From positions 55,138-119,137 of the forward strand of contig JAEOAD010002765.1 of assembly GCA_036365145.1 (NCBI GenBank): DNA of 64,000 nt, given 5' to 3'. Source of the DNA: Orientallactaga sibirica (lineage: Eukaryota > Chordata > Mammalia > Rodentia > Dipodidae). Within the stretch, counting starts at the first letter, position 1. Every line of letters begins with the position of its first letter. Under the pieces are notes generated by a model. The model saw nothing but the letters and a program-made list of their open reading frames with translations. It had not been told where the DNA came from and ran no database searches. Position numbers and translations under genes: made by a program. Positions 24,930-34,949 of the stretch are shown piece by piece.

Positions 24930-25084
24930 TTATTTATTTTTGATTTTTCAAGATAGGGTTTCCCTCTAGCCTAGGCTGACTTGGAATTCACTCTGTAGTC
25001 TCACGGTGGCCTTAAACTCACAGCCATCCTCCTACCTCAGCCTCCTGAATGCTGGGATTAAGGCGTGTGGCACATTGCCCAGCT
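24930..25084 (-). mobile_element. B1-like SINE, minus strand
   Basis: 'gatttttcaagatagggttt' through 'gctgggattaaggcgtgtgg' to 'cccagct'. The first part is also present in copy B near 51,010-51,070, where the element is cut off. Confidence 0.85.
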
Positions 25085-25390
25085 TGCAAACAGCTTTTAT
25101 TGATTTATTTATTTGACATAAAGAGAGATGGACAGAGAGAGTATGTGTGCTTCAGGGCCTCCAAAAGGCTGGTTTCTAGGCCTTGCTCACTTCTTGCAAA
25201 CCACTGATAGATGTGTCGTGGAATCACGGACATGCTTTGAAGTCCTGTGGGATTTCTTACATCACATGCTGGAAAGAGAGAATGGGCGCGCCAGGGCCTC
25301 CAGCCACTGCAAATGAACTCCAGACTTATGCGCCACCTTGTGCATCTGGCTAACGTGGGTCCTGGGGAATCGAACTGGGATCCTTTGGCT
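25085..25390 (-). mobile_element. tRNA-derived SINE, minus strand, split by repeat X
   Basis: The SINE tail and GA-rich part (25,097-25,156) are separated from the body (25,272-25,390, 'agagaatgggcgcgccaggg' onward) by a copy of repeat X. 'cagggcctcc' occurs on both sides. The tRNA-like head end is missing and a B1-like element joins it directly. Confidence 0.75.
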
Positions 25391-25540
25391 TTACTGGCAC
25401 ATGCCTTTAATCCCAGCACTCAGGAGGCAGAGGTAGGAGAATCGCATGAGTTTGATGCCAGCCTGAGACTACATAGTGAACTCCAGGTAAGCCTGGCCAT
25501 AGGGCGAGACCCTAACTTGAAAAAAAAAAAAAAAAAAAGA
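25390..25540 (+). mobile_element. B1-like SINE
   Basis: 'actggcacatgcctttaatc' through '...gcgagaccctaacttg' and an A-tail of about 18 nt. Its 5' end is fused to the preceding SINE fragment. Confidence 0.85.
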
Positions 25541-25644
25541 TAGAGTTGTAGGGGTACAAATGGCCTGATGGTTGTTGGAAAAGAAAATGTTGGAGGGAAG
25601 TCATGTTGAAGACTCCCTTCAACTTGGAATAAAAGGGTGCTTTC

Positions 25645-26015
25645 TGGGCCTGGACAGATGGCTTGGCCGTTAAGGCATTGGACTGCAAAGCCAAAGGACA
25701 CAGGTTCGGTTCCCCAGGACCCACGTAAGCCAGCTGCACAAGGGAGTGCATGCATCTGGTGTTCATTTGCAGTGGCGGGAGGCCTGGTTTGCACATTCTC
25801 TCTCCCTCTCTTTCCCTCTTTCTCTATCAAATAAATAAATAATAGTAAAAATAAATTTGTTTAAAGGGTCGAGCCTGGTGGGTACGCCTTTAATCCCAGC
25901 ACTTGGGAGACAGGTAGGAGGATCACCATGAGTTTGAGGCCACCCTGAGACTACAGAGTGAATTCCAGGTCAGCCTCAGATACAGTGAGACCCTACCTCG
26001 AAAAACCAAAAAAAG
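25645..26015 (+). mobile_element. tRNA-derived SINE followed by B1-like SINE
   Basis: The tRNA-derived SINE (25,645-25,862) runs from 'ggcctggacagatggcttgg' to 'caaataaataaataatag'. A B1-like SINE follows at 25,866-26,012. The same ordered pair, with matching odd details ('ttggactgcaaagcc', 'gacaggtaggaggatcacc'), recurs in copy A (36,045-36,410) and copy B (51,087-51,420), which supports duplication over chance. Confidence 0.88.
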
Positions 26016-26026
26016 GATGCTATCTG

Positions 26027-26089
<63 letters not shown>

Positions 26090-26343
26090 GACACACACCT
26101 AAATAAAAAAATAAACAACAAAATTTTAACGAACAAGTACTGTATGTGTCTTGGGGCAAGATCTCCTAGGAAACCCAACATTCATGTACATTTAAGTAAA
26201 AAGGAAAAAGAAAAAAAAGAGGAGGAAGGCTGGAGAAAAGGCTCCGTATTTAATATGTGCTTGTCTGCAAAGCTAGGTTCTATTCCCCAGTACCCACATA
26301 CAGACATGTGCACAAATGGTAGTGTCCATTTTCTTCCTCTCTG

Positions 26344-26398
<55 letters not shown>

Positions 26399-26508
26399 TA
26401 CATACAGACATACAGACATAAATACATAAAATTTTAAAGGAAAAATTGTGGACGTGTCTGGCGGGAAGAGATACTAAGGTGTCCAAACATGCACAGGTGA
26501 TATAAAAA
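26027..26508 (+). repeat. Microsatellites and SINE fragment before ERV-2
   Basis: (TC)n then (CA)n at 26,027-26,092, about 130 bp of A-rich unique DNA, a partial tRNA-derived SINE (about 26,225-26,340, 'gttctattccccagtaccca') and a perfect (CA)n at 26,344-26,393 leading to 'catacatacagacata'. No gene is visible. Confidence 0.85.
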
Positions 26509-26688
26509 CAATAAAAGGAGAGTTCCGCCTTAGATGTTTCTCCTGGCTCAATGTGGTTTTCTTTTCCCCGGTGATTTGGGGAGGTTTTTTTAACCCGCCT
26601 TCTCGCTCAGCCTCGAGAGAAGTGGCTGGCCCGATTCTCTCTCTCTTATGCTCTACCTGCCGGTTGTGGAGGGAAAAAACCCATGGCA
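26508..26688 (+). repeat. ERV-2 partial 5' LTR (R/U5)
   Basis: Homology to the 3' LTR starts at 'acaataaaaggagag', about 25 bp downstream of where the TATA box would be, and runs to '...acccatggca'. U3 is absent, so this LTR has no visible promoter of its own. Confidence 0.88.
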
Positions 26689-26691
26689 TTC

Positions 26692-26709
26692 TGGCGCCCA
26701 ACGTGGGGC
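26692..26709 (+). other. ERV-2 primer binding site (tRNA-Lys1,2 type)
   Basis: 'tggcgcccaacgtggggc', identical to that of ERV-1. Confidence 0.9.
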
Positions 26710-26959
26710 ATGACAACTGCTGTCCCATGTGAGGACGTGTGGGGATTCAAAATGGACTACAGACTGACGACGTGACGAAAAAAAAAATTCAAAATTAAAC
26801 TGACGAACTAATCGGACTGCTGACGGGTGTATCCTCATAAGTTATGAGGTAATCTTCATATTTAATATTCTAACCTTTACTTCTATAATCTGTGCTTACT
26901 TCAACTTCCTTTCTCTTTCCTTCCATTTCCGGTTTGCCGCCATTTCTAAACGGGTACGC

Positions 26960-27385
26960 TCATGGCGGACACACCACGTGGACAGACCTAGAGGAGACTT
27001 TAAATGTTTTGCCTCCTCATTTAAATAAAAACTCCATCCAAAACTTCAACATCTCTTGTTCTTTTCTCTTTCCTCTCATTTTTGCGTTTCCACAGACCGC
27101 TTCTGCGGTGCTGCCATTTTTGTCCTGCCCCCATTTGAATGGGGATGCCATCTTAGAAGCACCAGTTCATGGCGGACGCACCACGTGGGCAGACCTAAAA
27201 ACAAAACTCACCACGTGGGTAGAGACTCACCACGTGGCCAAACCTAAAAACAAAACTCACCACGTGGGTAGACCTGAAAAAAAAACTCACCACGTGGGCA
27301 AACCTAGAGGAGGCTCACCACGTGGACAAACCTGGAGAACTCTCAAAGTGTCCTGCCCCCTCATTGGAGTGGGGGAGCCATCTTA
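26960..27385 (+). promoter_or_regulatory. ERV-2 leader: phased CACGTG array and YY1-like sites
   Basis: Seven canonical E-boxes (CACGTG) start at 26,975, 27,182, 27,212, 27,231, 27,261, 27,291 and 27,319. The last six are spaced 30, 19, 30, 30 and 28 bp and sit in a degenerate 'cagacctaaaaacaaaactc' repeat. 'gccatctt' motifs (27,147 and 27,372) and 'gccgccattt' (26,936) fit YY1 sites, which are known in several retroviral leaders and LTRs. E-boxes are recognised by MYC/MAX, USF and MiT-TFE factors; use here is inference. Confidence 0.65.
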
Positions 27386-27496
27386 GAAAAATTCTACAAC
27401 ATGTTTAGCTATTTTTTGGGACCTTGTGCTTGTGTTGTATTCTTATGTATTACTGTTACCCTGATGTTAAAGATACTCTTCCCTCAACTTTATAAC

Positions 27497-28943
27497 ATGG
27501 GACAATCCTTATCTAAGCCAAATCCTGCCTTAGGGTCACTACAGATTCTGCTCAAAAGTAAAGGCCTTAAGCTATCTGATAATCAGGCCCTCCAGATATG
27601 GGGCTGTTTACTCAAGATTGCTCCCTGGTTGCCGGAGAGTAATCTTTTTGACTGGGACACCTGAGATAAAATTGAAAATCTGATAAAAAAAAAAAGCTCA
27701 GATAGAAAAAGGGGAGATCCACCCTTTGGAGGCCCTCCCGGCTGTGTTGGCCTTAAAGGGCTGATTTCCACCTCAACCTCCGGAGGTCGAAAGGCGACAC
27801 CCTGACCCAGGAAGGGACAGAGAGCAATCTCAGCCCCTCGGGCCAGCCTGAGTCCTCAGATTCACCCCTAAATCCTTTTGAGAATGCCCCTCAGCCCTCT
27901 GAAGGTCCATCGCCTCCAGATGCCCCTACTAATCCATTTTTGAGTGCCTCTGCCCCTCCGCCCTACCATGGGGAGGACGTCCCCGGGGGAAAAATAGTCG
28001 ATCTCTTCCCTGTTAATGTTAATCCTGGCGGTAACTGCCCTGCAGCCTGGTATCCTTGGGAAGCTTACAATTTAAAAGATCTTAAAAAGGCTGTCTCAGA
28101 GGACGGGCCTAACTCCCCCTGGGCAGAGACCATCCTTCAGGGTTTGGTTCATTATCATTGTACCACTCAAGATTGGAAGAACCTTGCTAAAGCTGTTCTC
28201 TCTGGCTCGCTGTACATAAAATGGTGTGCTTTTTTCAGGATGAGTGTCACCTTCAAGCTGAGCAAAACCAAGTCGCTCAGCCCCCAGTACCAATCACCTT
28301 TGGAATGCTCTCAGGCACTGCTGACCAGTTCTCTACCGGTCTTCAGCAGGCTGCCATTCCTGATCCATATCAAGATCAAGTACGGGCTTTGGGAATGGCT
28401 GCATGGAAAAAGTTAGAGGAGGGCCCCTCTGAACCCCCCACTACAGTTGCCACCCAAAAGACCGGTGAGGATTTGGCCACTTTCATAGAGAGAGTCGAAA
28501 AAAGCCTACAAAGAAAGTCCCCCACTGGCCCCCTGAGAGACCAATTTGCAAAAATGCTGGTCTGGGAAGGCATGACAGGCGATCATAAGTTGGCCTGCAC
28601 TGGACTCAAGGACCGCTCTATGAGTAGATGGGTTGTAGCCACCCAAGATGTAGGATCCCCCTCTCATCAGATCAAAGTTATGACATCAGCCTTACAGGCT
28701 TCTCGCCGTGAGGATATGGCTGCACTAGAATGTGCACTCCAACAGGTCTCAGGGGGAAGGGGACGATCTTGCTTTGGGTGCGGCAAAGAGGGTCATTTTA
28801 AAAAGGAATGCCCCAATAGGAAAAGCACCCCAATAACTCCCTCAACCCCAACTTGCCCCGCACGCCATGTCCTCGATGCAAAAAGGGATTTCACTGGGCC
28901 AGAGATTGCAAATCCAAGTTTAGCCTTCATGGTGAACCTTTAA
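27497..28943 (+). pseudogene. ERV-2 gag
   Basis: It starts at ATG 27,497 with Met-Gly-Gln, which fits N-myristoylation, in 'MGQSLSKPNPALGSL', the beginning of a matrix domain. TGA at 27,662 ends that frame. A frameshifted proline-rich linker follows, then capsid: 27,940-28,416 ('YNLKDLKKAVSEDGPNSPW', 'TTQDWKNLAKAVLSG') and, after another frame change, 28,221-28,943 ('FSTGLQQAAIPDPYQDQV', 'TGEDLATFIERVEKSLQ', which resembles the major homology region). Nucleocapsid knuckle 1, CFGCGKEGHFKKEC near 28,771-28,812, is intact. Knuckle 2 is present but out of frame. At least three frame changes make it non-coding. Confidence 0.88.
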
Positions 28944-29337
28944 ACTTCCCCAGGGGCTATCCCCAGCCCCGTTAAATAAGGGAAAAAAGGTAATCAAAAC
29001 ACACTAGACTGTGCCTTTGACACCCAGACTTAGACCAAAAATGAACCTAACAGTCGGTGGAAAAACTTTCAAATTTCTCATCGACACTGGGGCTGACCGT
29101 ACTGTGATAAGAAAAGAGGAGGTCCCTCCCTCCTGGCAGTTAGTCCCGCATCCGCCCCTACTGGGTTGGGCGGACAATTTACGTCACGGTTAACTACTAA
29201 CTGGCAGACCTGGATTGACCCTGACAATAATAGTGGGGAGGTGCGCCCTCTAGTGGTGTCGGCCCTAACAGCCAACCTCCTAGGCCAGGATATACTTGGG
29301 GAAGTTGAGGCTTATATTACTACTAATCATAGGGCTT
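28944..29337 (+). pseudogene. ERV-2 protease
   Basis: A retroviral aspartic protease remnant: 'KFLIDTGADRTVIRKEE' (catalytic D-T-G near 29,080) and, one frame over, 'LTANLLGQDILGEVEA', the usual C-terminal protease signature. A TAA at 29,191-29,193 and a frameshift separate the two halves. No dUTPase domain is visible between nucleocapsid and protease, unlike in typical betaretroviruses. ERV-1 lacks this whole segment and ERV-3 lacks it too. Confidence 0.85.
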
Positions 29338-30599
29338 TCTGTGAAGATAGACTTGACCAGAAAGAAAATAAACAGTTTGAGGAAGGAAGGACCTGCCATC
29401 CTAACTATAGAGATGATCCTCATTTTGAAAAAATTAAACAAAAACATTCTCAGGTTCACCCCCAATCCTAAGGGCCACTGCTAACCCCCCAGTTCCTAAG
29501 ATTCAATGGGTGCCTGGGGACCCTGTATGGGTCCAGCAGGGGCCTATACCTACCCCTAAACTAAAACAACTTCATATACTCGTTAAACAACAATTGGTTT
29601 CAGGACATGTGCGACCTTCAACAAGTCCTTGGAACTCTCTGGTTTTTATTATAAAAAAGCCTAATGGCTCTTGGAGACTTTTACATGATTTGAGAAAAAT
29701 AAATGAGAGAATGATAGCTTTTGGGACCCCCCAGAGAGGGCTCCCTTGGATTCCAGTCATTCCCTACACCCATTACTTAACCATTATCGATATTAAAGAT
29801 TGTTTTTTCTCTATTCCATTACATCCAGATGATATAGAAAAATTTGCATTCTCCATACCCTCAACAAACTTTCATGGACCAGACCTAAGGTTTGAATGGA
29901 CCGTCTTACCTCAAGGCATGGCTAACAGCCCCACCCCCCATTTGTCAATATTACATGTCTCATATCTTTTCTTCCTTGATTAATCATCCTAACGTTTTAT
30001 TCTACATTTATATGGATGATATTATTTTAGGTCATTCCAACCCATCTGATCTCCAAGACCTTCCTGCTAAATGCCTTGCCATTTTACAGACCAATGATTT
30101 TAAAGTGGCTCCAAAAAAGGTACAGACTGCCTCTCCCTTCAAGATTTTGGGCTCCAGGTTATTCCTTGATACTGTTTCTCCTGTCAAACCCCAACTCCAT
30201 ATTCAAAAATTCTATACTTTGCCTCAACTCCAAAAGGTGCTGGGGAAAATTAATTGGATGAGGCCCTGGATACCCATAACTACTGAGAAACTGTCCCCTT
30301 TATTTGACCTCTTAAAGGGTCTTACTCTTTCCTCTCAGATAACCTTGCCCCCTCGTCATGAACAAATTCTACATAAGATACAACGGGGTATTGATGCTGC
30401 TGTCCTAAAGAGGTTTGATCCTAACTTACCTATCTCCCTCTGTATTTTCTCTGGGGAAACATTATGCACTGCGCTGTTAGCCCAGGAAGGAGAACCCATC
30501 CAATGGATTCACCTCTCCCTTGGTGGAGTCCCCAGAGTTTACTCTATAATTAACCAGATTGCAGACTGCATTATAAAGGGCAGCGACACCTCTATCTGA
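29338..30599 (+). pseudogene. ERV-2 pol: reverse transcriptase
   Basis: The first frame (29,510-29,983) holds the fingers, 'IDIKDCFFSIPL' and an in-frame 'EWTVLPQGMANSPT', then breaks in the C-run near 29,935. The next frame (29,892-30,599) holds YMDD ('FYIYMDDIILGHS' near 30,010) and the connection region. TGA at 30,597-30,599 occupies the same codon as the ERV-1 stop, where ERV-3 has CGA. Confidence 0.9.
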
Positions 30600-32029
30600 T
30601 TGTTTGGCAGGGAGCCTCATGTCATTGTCACCCCATTTAAGGTAACAGACTTCACTTGGCTTCAGAGAAATAACAACAGGGTTGCTATTGCCCTCGAAGG
30701 GTTTCTGGGTATAATTGATTGTCACTATGGTCCTTATAAATGGATGAGCTCCTTCTCTATGTTGGAATGGAGACCCCCCCAGAGTTTGTTTTATCTAAAC
30801 CCAACCCTGATTTTCTTAACCCCATTTTCCTTCAACATCTCAGAGGCCATCAAAATTTACCAGGATTCCTCTCTAAAGGATTCAAGCCCGCTCCCTACTT
30901 AAACAAAAAATTAACCCCATTTTCCTTCTACATCTCAGAGGCCATCAAAATTTACCAGGATTCCTCTCTAAAGGATTCAAGCCCGCTCCCTACTTAAACA
31001 AAAAATTAACCCCATTTTCCTTCTACATCTCAGAGGCCATCAAAATTTACCAGGATTCCTCTCTAAAGGAAACAATTTGGCTGACAAACTGGCCTCTCAA
31101 CCTCAATGTAATACAGTCTCAAAAGCTACACACTTCCACTTATTAACTCATATAAATTGGAGGGGCCTTAAACATAAATATCCCCATATACCCGTCAAGG
31201 ACCTTAAAAAAATTGTCCGAACTTACAAATCCTGTATGCCTTTCCTCCTGGTACCTCCTCTTCAAACTACAGGAGCCAATCCTCGAGGACTATGCCCTAA
31301 TCACCTTTGACAGATTGACGTTACTATTCTCCATTTGGAAAACTTAAATATATTTTTCTCTCAGTTGATACTTTCTCCTATGCTTGCTGGGCATCAGCAC
31401 ATGCTGGGGAAAAAACTAAACATGCTATTAGCCATATGCTTCAATGCTTTGCCACCCTTGGATTGCCAAATCAAATCAAAACCAATAATGGTCCCTGCTT
31501 CGTAAGCAAAACTTTTATTGATTTCCTCCAAACCTGGAAAATCTCACTTTCCACAGGCATCCCATATAACCCGCCGGGCCAAGCCATCATGGAAAGATAT
31601 CATCAAACTCTCAAATCTCAATTACAAAAACAAAAGGGGGAATCTCTACCCCCACATGACCAACTAAAAAAGGCATTATTAACCCTAAATATTTTAAATT
31701 TTTCTAAAGAAGATAGACACTTGTCCCCTTTTCAAAAACATTGGACCTCAGCTGTCACCTACAGCTCCATCTGGGTCAAATGGAGGGACCCATTAACTGG
31801 GGCCTGGAAGGGACCAGACCCCCTCCTCACAGCAGGGAGAGGATTTGGATGTGTCTTTCCTCAAGAGGAAAAAAGACCTATTTGGGTACCGGCAAGAGAC
31901 TTAAAATATTTACCCCAACAAGGGGATGATAATAATCAATTCTCCAGGGAGTGTCACACCCCTGAGAACTATTCCTCTGTTTCTTCCCCAGGAGCAACTG
32001 AAGATGTGGATGCTACTAGACCTGAATGA
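30600..32029 (+). pseudogene. ERV-2 pol: RNase H remnant and integrase
   Basis: The first ~65 codons after the stop continue pol. Then about 300 bp of RNase H, including the FTDGG and LFSDSL motifs seen in ERV-1 and ERV-3, is missing and a 95-bp tandem repeat occupies the site. 'ADKLASQPQCNTVSKA' resumes near 31,078. Integrase follows in two frames: 'THFHLLTHINWRGLKHKYP' with a Cys pair altered by 'SCMPF', then 31,436-32,029 with 'IKTNNGPCF' (the second catalytic Asp codon is Asn here) and 'IMERYHQTLKS'. Non-functional. Confidence 0.87.
30816..31070 (+). repeat. 95-bp tandem triplication in ERV-2 pol
   Basis: 'ttaaccccattttccttc' starts at 30,816, 30,911 and 31,006, exactly 95 bp apart. Copies 2 and 3 share 'ttctacatct' where copy 1 has 'ttcaacatct'. 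The repeat joins 'tctaaagga' to 'ttcaagcccgctccc', sequences that in ERV-1 lie in the opposite order within one short stretch. Confidence 0.92.
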
Positions 32030-32450
32030 AGCCAGAAAAGCTCCAGAAAGATTTACAGAAGAGGAGTCGGGACTCCTAAGACAACCTGCTGTAGACGAGC
32101 TTACATGGCTTTTTATCCCACCTTCTCCCTCCCCTTGGACTCCTCCTTCTTCTTGCTCTTTACCCTACCTTCTCCCTCCCCCTGAACCCCTCCTTCTTCT
32201 TATCCTCACTCTCGGGCCCTGTGTAATTAATAAGATTACACAATTCATTCACCAACAGCTTGAGGCAATTAAACTTCATCAGGTCAAGGCACCACAGGTT
32301 TGCGACTCAAAGACAATGTCTTTTCCACTTACTGGCTATCCACCTAACATCCCTCCCCCGCCCTCCATCGAACCAACGACGGGTAAGATCTCAGACAGTC
32401 TGAGACAACCAAAGGCAGGGCATGGAGTGGTCAACGGGCTAGAGGCATAG
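31926..32450 (+). pseudogene. ERV-2 env stub (open, 174 codons)
   Basis: This is the longest uninterrupted version of the env remnant. It overlaps the end of integrase, as env normally does. There is no convincing signal peptide. After 'ARKAPERFTEEESGLLRQ' comes a short Ser/Pro-rich hydrophobic stretch, then 'LLLLILTLGPCVINKITQF' and 'IHQQLEAIKL', which resemble the end of the membrane span and the tail of gammaretrovirus-type TM. The surface subunit and fusion ectodomain are missing, and the same shortened form is in all three proviruses, so the loss predates their spread. Confidence 0.72.
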
Positions 32451-32527
32451 TGCCCAGAGACGGGTAAGGTTCCCAGAGGGGAACAACCTAGGACAGGGGC
32501 TATGCCATCCACCGTTCTTACAAAAAC

Positions 32528-32539
32528 AAAAGGGGGAGA
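32528..32539 (+). other. ERV-2 polypurine tract
   Basis: 'aaaagggggaga' directly before the 3' LTR. Confidence 0.87.
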
Positions 32540-32965
32540 TGTTGGGCCCTGCCCGGTGTGAAGCCGAGTGGTTAGCCCAGCCAATCTTGGCCTACTCCCG
32601 GTAAGGCCTAGTCGAGCCTGAGTAGAGTTTCGTGACCTGCCCTTGACTCAGCACCTAAGCTGAAACTGCCTCCACCCAGCTGCTGCTGACGTGATGAAAT
32701 ACTATTGGCCCTTATACCTTTCTCTCATCCCCTCTTCCCGCCCCCTTCCTCAAAGCATATAAATATCTCCCCTGACAATAAAAGGAGAGTTCCGCCTTAG
32801 ACGTTTCTCCTGGCTCAATGTGGTGTTCTTTTCCCTGGTGATTTGGGGAGGTTTTTTTGAGTCATCGACACCCGCCTTCTCGCTCAGCCTCGAGAGAAGC
32901 GGCTGGCCCGATTCTCTCTCTCTTCTGCTCTACCTGCTGGTGGTGGAGGGAAAAAAACCCCGGCA
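32540..32965 (+). repeat. ERV-2 3' LTR
   Basis: Full TG...CA LTR from 'tgttgggccctgcccggtg' to 'accccggca'. TATA-like 'gcatataaat' is near 32,755 and 'aataaa' near 32,777. It shares with ERV-3 the loss of 'cttccagag' and 'aagtg' relative to ERV-1. Confidence 0.93.
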
Positions 32966-32984
32966 GGAGGGGGGAGAGAAGAAG

Positions 32985-33183
32985 GCTGGAATAATGGCTG
33001 CGTGGTCAAAGGTTCTTGCTTGCAAACTTTTGAATGCCCAGTACCCACATACAGCCATGTGCACAAACTAGTGCAAGCATCTCGAGTGCATTTGCAGGGC
33101 CTGTAGGCACAGTTGTTTCCATTCTCTCTCTCTCTCTCTCTTAAATAAATAAATAAATAATAAATAAATAAATAAATAAATAA
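32985..33183 (+). mobile_element. tRNA-derived SINE
   Basis: 'ggctggaataatggctgcgt' through 'cagtacccacatacagcc', a short (TC)n and an (AAAT)n tail. It directly follows ERV-2. Confidence 0.85.
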
Positions 33184-33185
33184 AT

Positions 33186-34080
33186 ATTTTTGCCTTTGAG
33201 GACATAGGACTCTCCCTGATGTCTGCTGGATTACCAGAAGGGTGGTCCTCAGGCAGAAAGGGTGCTCAAAACTCATATCCATTGTCTGAAATCCTCAGTC
33301 AGTTCTGGAGGTCCCAGAAAGATGTGAGCAGATGACTCAGATGCTTGTCAGGAGCCCCAATTCTATCACAGAGCGATTCCCTGGGCCCTCCTTGCATTCT
33401 TTCCCTGGAACGTTCCAGATTCTAACATGCTGTACCCCTGGGTTAGAGAATCTGCTGTCTCCAAATAAAGCGTCAAATTGGTCGACAGAAAAAGGATGGC
33501 TGAGTCAGTGGACAGGTGGTGCAGGGAATCCTTTCTTTGAAATTGATCAATATCTTAGACTTCATCCCTTCACTCTGACGTTACAAGCCTACTCTAATGG
33601 GGATGTCTGAAAAATGAACGAACAGGACCCTAGGGGTGTGTTTCCCTAGGGAACTCCCAGCCCAGCTATGATGATCTTATAAGGCTGATGGACAAGTATG
33701 TGAAGGAGTTAGAAGCCAGATGTTAGAGGGTGACAGCCTGCTTCAAAGATTAAGCTAGAGAGACTGAAAAATCTTACAGGAGCTTTGAGTTCAATTACTT
33801 GGAATACTTACTCGCTTATCATTATTGTTAATGACGAGAGGGACTGAGCTTTTCTCAAGTGCACTCGGTTGTTGGTGCAGGGTACTGCAAGAGAGGCGGG
33901 ACTCCGTGACATACAAGGAGCAGTGTTCTATTTCTACCTGCTGACACAGGCCAGTAGGAACCTCATTCCTAAGGTGAACCCCAATAACGTTGTCATTTTC
34001 GCTGACTGGTTGGCTTATTTTTAGGATTCTTTTATGCCTTTTCTTTCAGAGGAAACGTTGTAAGTACTCATCATACCTTG
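33186..34080. other. Non-repetitive stretch, no gene recognised
   Basis: No SINE or LTR is seen. There are short plus-strand open stretches, one of 92 codons (33,332-33,610) and one beginning near 33,195 ('FEDIGLSLMSAGLPEGWSS'), with no recognisable domain. Near 33,900-34,010 another frame reads 'VFYFYLLTQASRNLIPKVNP' before a stop, and 'ctttctttcag' near 34,050 resembles a splice acceptor. It could be a decayed coding fragment or chance. Confidence 0.3.
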
Positions 34081-34084
34081 GTAC

Positions 34085-34440
34085 ACTCAAGCCTGTCTTC
34101 ACAACTATGAGGCCAGGCTGACCCAGAAACCCAGTCTGTGGTTTCAGGCTGGTCTTGAACTCGAGGCCCCCTTCCATTGGACATCACTTTTATGTTACTC
34201 CAAGGGGTGTAAGGAGAGGCTCAGGGGGTGGAAGGAGTGGCTGCACTCATGACTGAGCAGCTCAGGCGCTCGCTCATTTGTCTGTCTGTCTGTCCACCTG
34301 CATGCAAAGGCAAACGAGCCTGGGTTTGAATCCCCACCACCCCCAACCCACCGCCCCCCATGCCATGTGCACAAAGCCACCAGAACCGAGGGTGATGCCC
34401 GCGCTGTGCCTGGACCTGGAACTGGATGCCGCTGGACCCA
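34085..34440 (+). repeat. Start of duplication copy A: B1 fragment and tRNA-like SINE
   Basis: A minus-strand B1-like fragment (34,085-34,165) leads into sequence matching copy C from 'cttccattggacatcac', including the minor tRNA-like element (34,195-34,350, 'gggtttgaatccccaccac'). Matching continues to about 34,380. Confidence 0.7.
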
Positions 34441-34539
34441 GAACAGAATGGAGGTCAGGAGGACAGGAGGACGAGGACGGCAGCCTCAGTTCCAAGTCAA
34501 GCTGCGCTACAGCCACACCCCACCTCGGGAAAAAATTAT

Positions 34540-34945
34540 TATTTATAGTAATAAAGAAAACCTAATAATAGTAATAATATTGGTAACAATAATGAGATAG
34601 TAGTAGTAGTAGTAATAATAAGGAAAACCAAATAATAACAATATTAATAATAGTTATAACAATGAAAACCAAATAATAGTAATAGCAATAGTAATAATAA
34701 GGAAAACCTAATAAACAGAATAATAATAAGAAAAAGAAAATAGTAGTAGTGGTAGTAGTAGTTAGGAAAACCAAATGATAATAGTAATAATAATGATAAA
34801 AATAATACTATCATGATAATGAAAAGAAATAATTAAAACCAAATAATAGCAATAATGATGAAAACCCAATAATAATAATAATAATAATAATAGTAATAAC
34901 AATAATGATAATAAGGAAAACCAAATAATAATAATAATAGCAATA
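34540..34945 (+). repeat. Compound AAT/AGT trinucleotide repeat
   Basis: About 400 bp of (AAT)n and (AGT)n runs punctuated every 30-60 bp by 'aaggaaaaccaaataat' or close variants. There is no coding sense; the open frames are poly-Tyr/Thr artefacts. Confidence 0.9.
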
Positions 34946-34949
34946 ATCA

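Larger units (their letters stand above)
24418..26015 (+). repeat. Segmental duplication copy C
   Basis: 24,418-24,635 matches copy A (34,150-34,380): '...gaggcc..cttcc.ttggacatca' and 'gggtttgaatccccaccac'. 24,640-24,988 and 25,620-26,015 match copy B (50,745-51,070 and 51,070-51,420). Copy B lacks the intervening ~640 bp; its join sits at a shared 'acttgga'. The satellite abuts this block directly. Confidence 0.8.
26508..32965 (+). mobile_element. ERV-2: class II (ERVK-like) provirus, 5'-truncated
   Basis: The most complete internal region of the three. Order: partial 5' LTR (R/U5 part only), primer site, CACGTG-rich leader, gag, protease, RT, partial RNase H with a tandem triplication, integrase, env stub, polypurine tract and full 3' LTR. 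No target-site duplication is visible; the left end runs into 'gtgatataaaaa' and the right into 'ggaggggggagag'. LTR subfamily features are shared with ERV-3. It is non-functional, with stops and frameshifts in every reading frame. Confidence 0.93.

Noticed and set aside
26508..32965. ERV-2 as an L1-mobilised processed copy, because its 5' LTR begins near the expected transcript start
   Set aside because: The 3' LTR continues through U5 to 'ccccggca' with no poly(A) tail. A processed transcript would end in R with poly(A).
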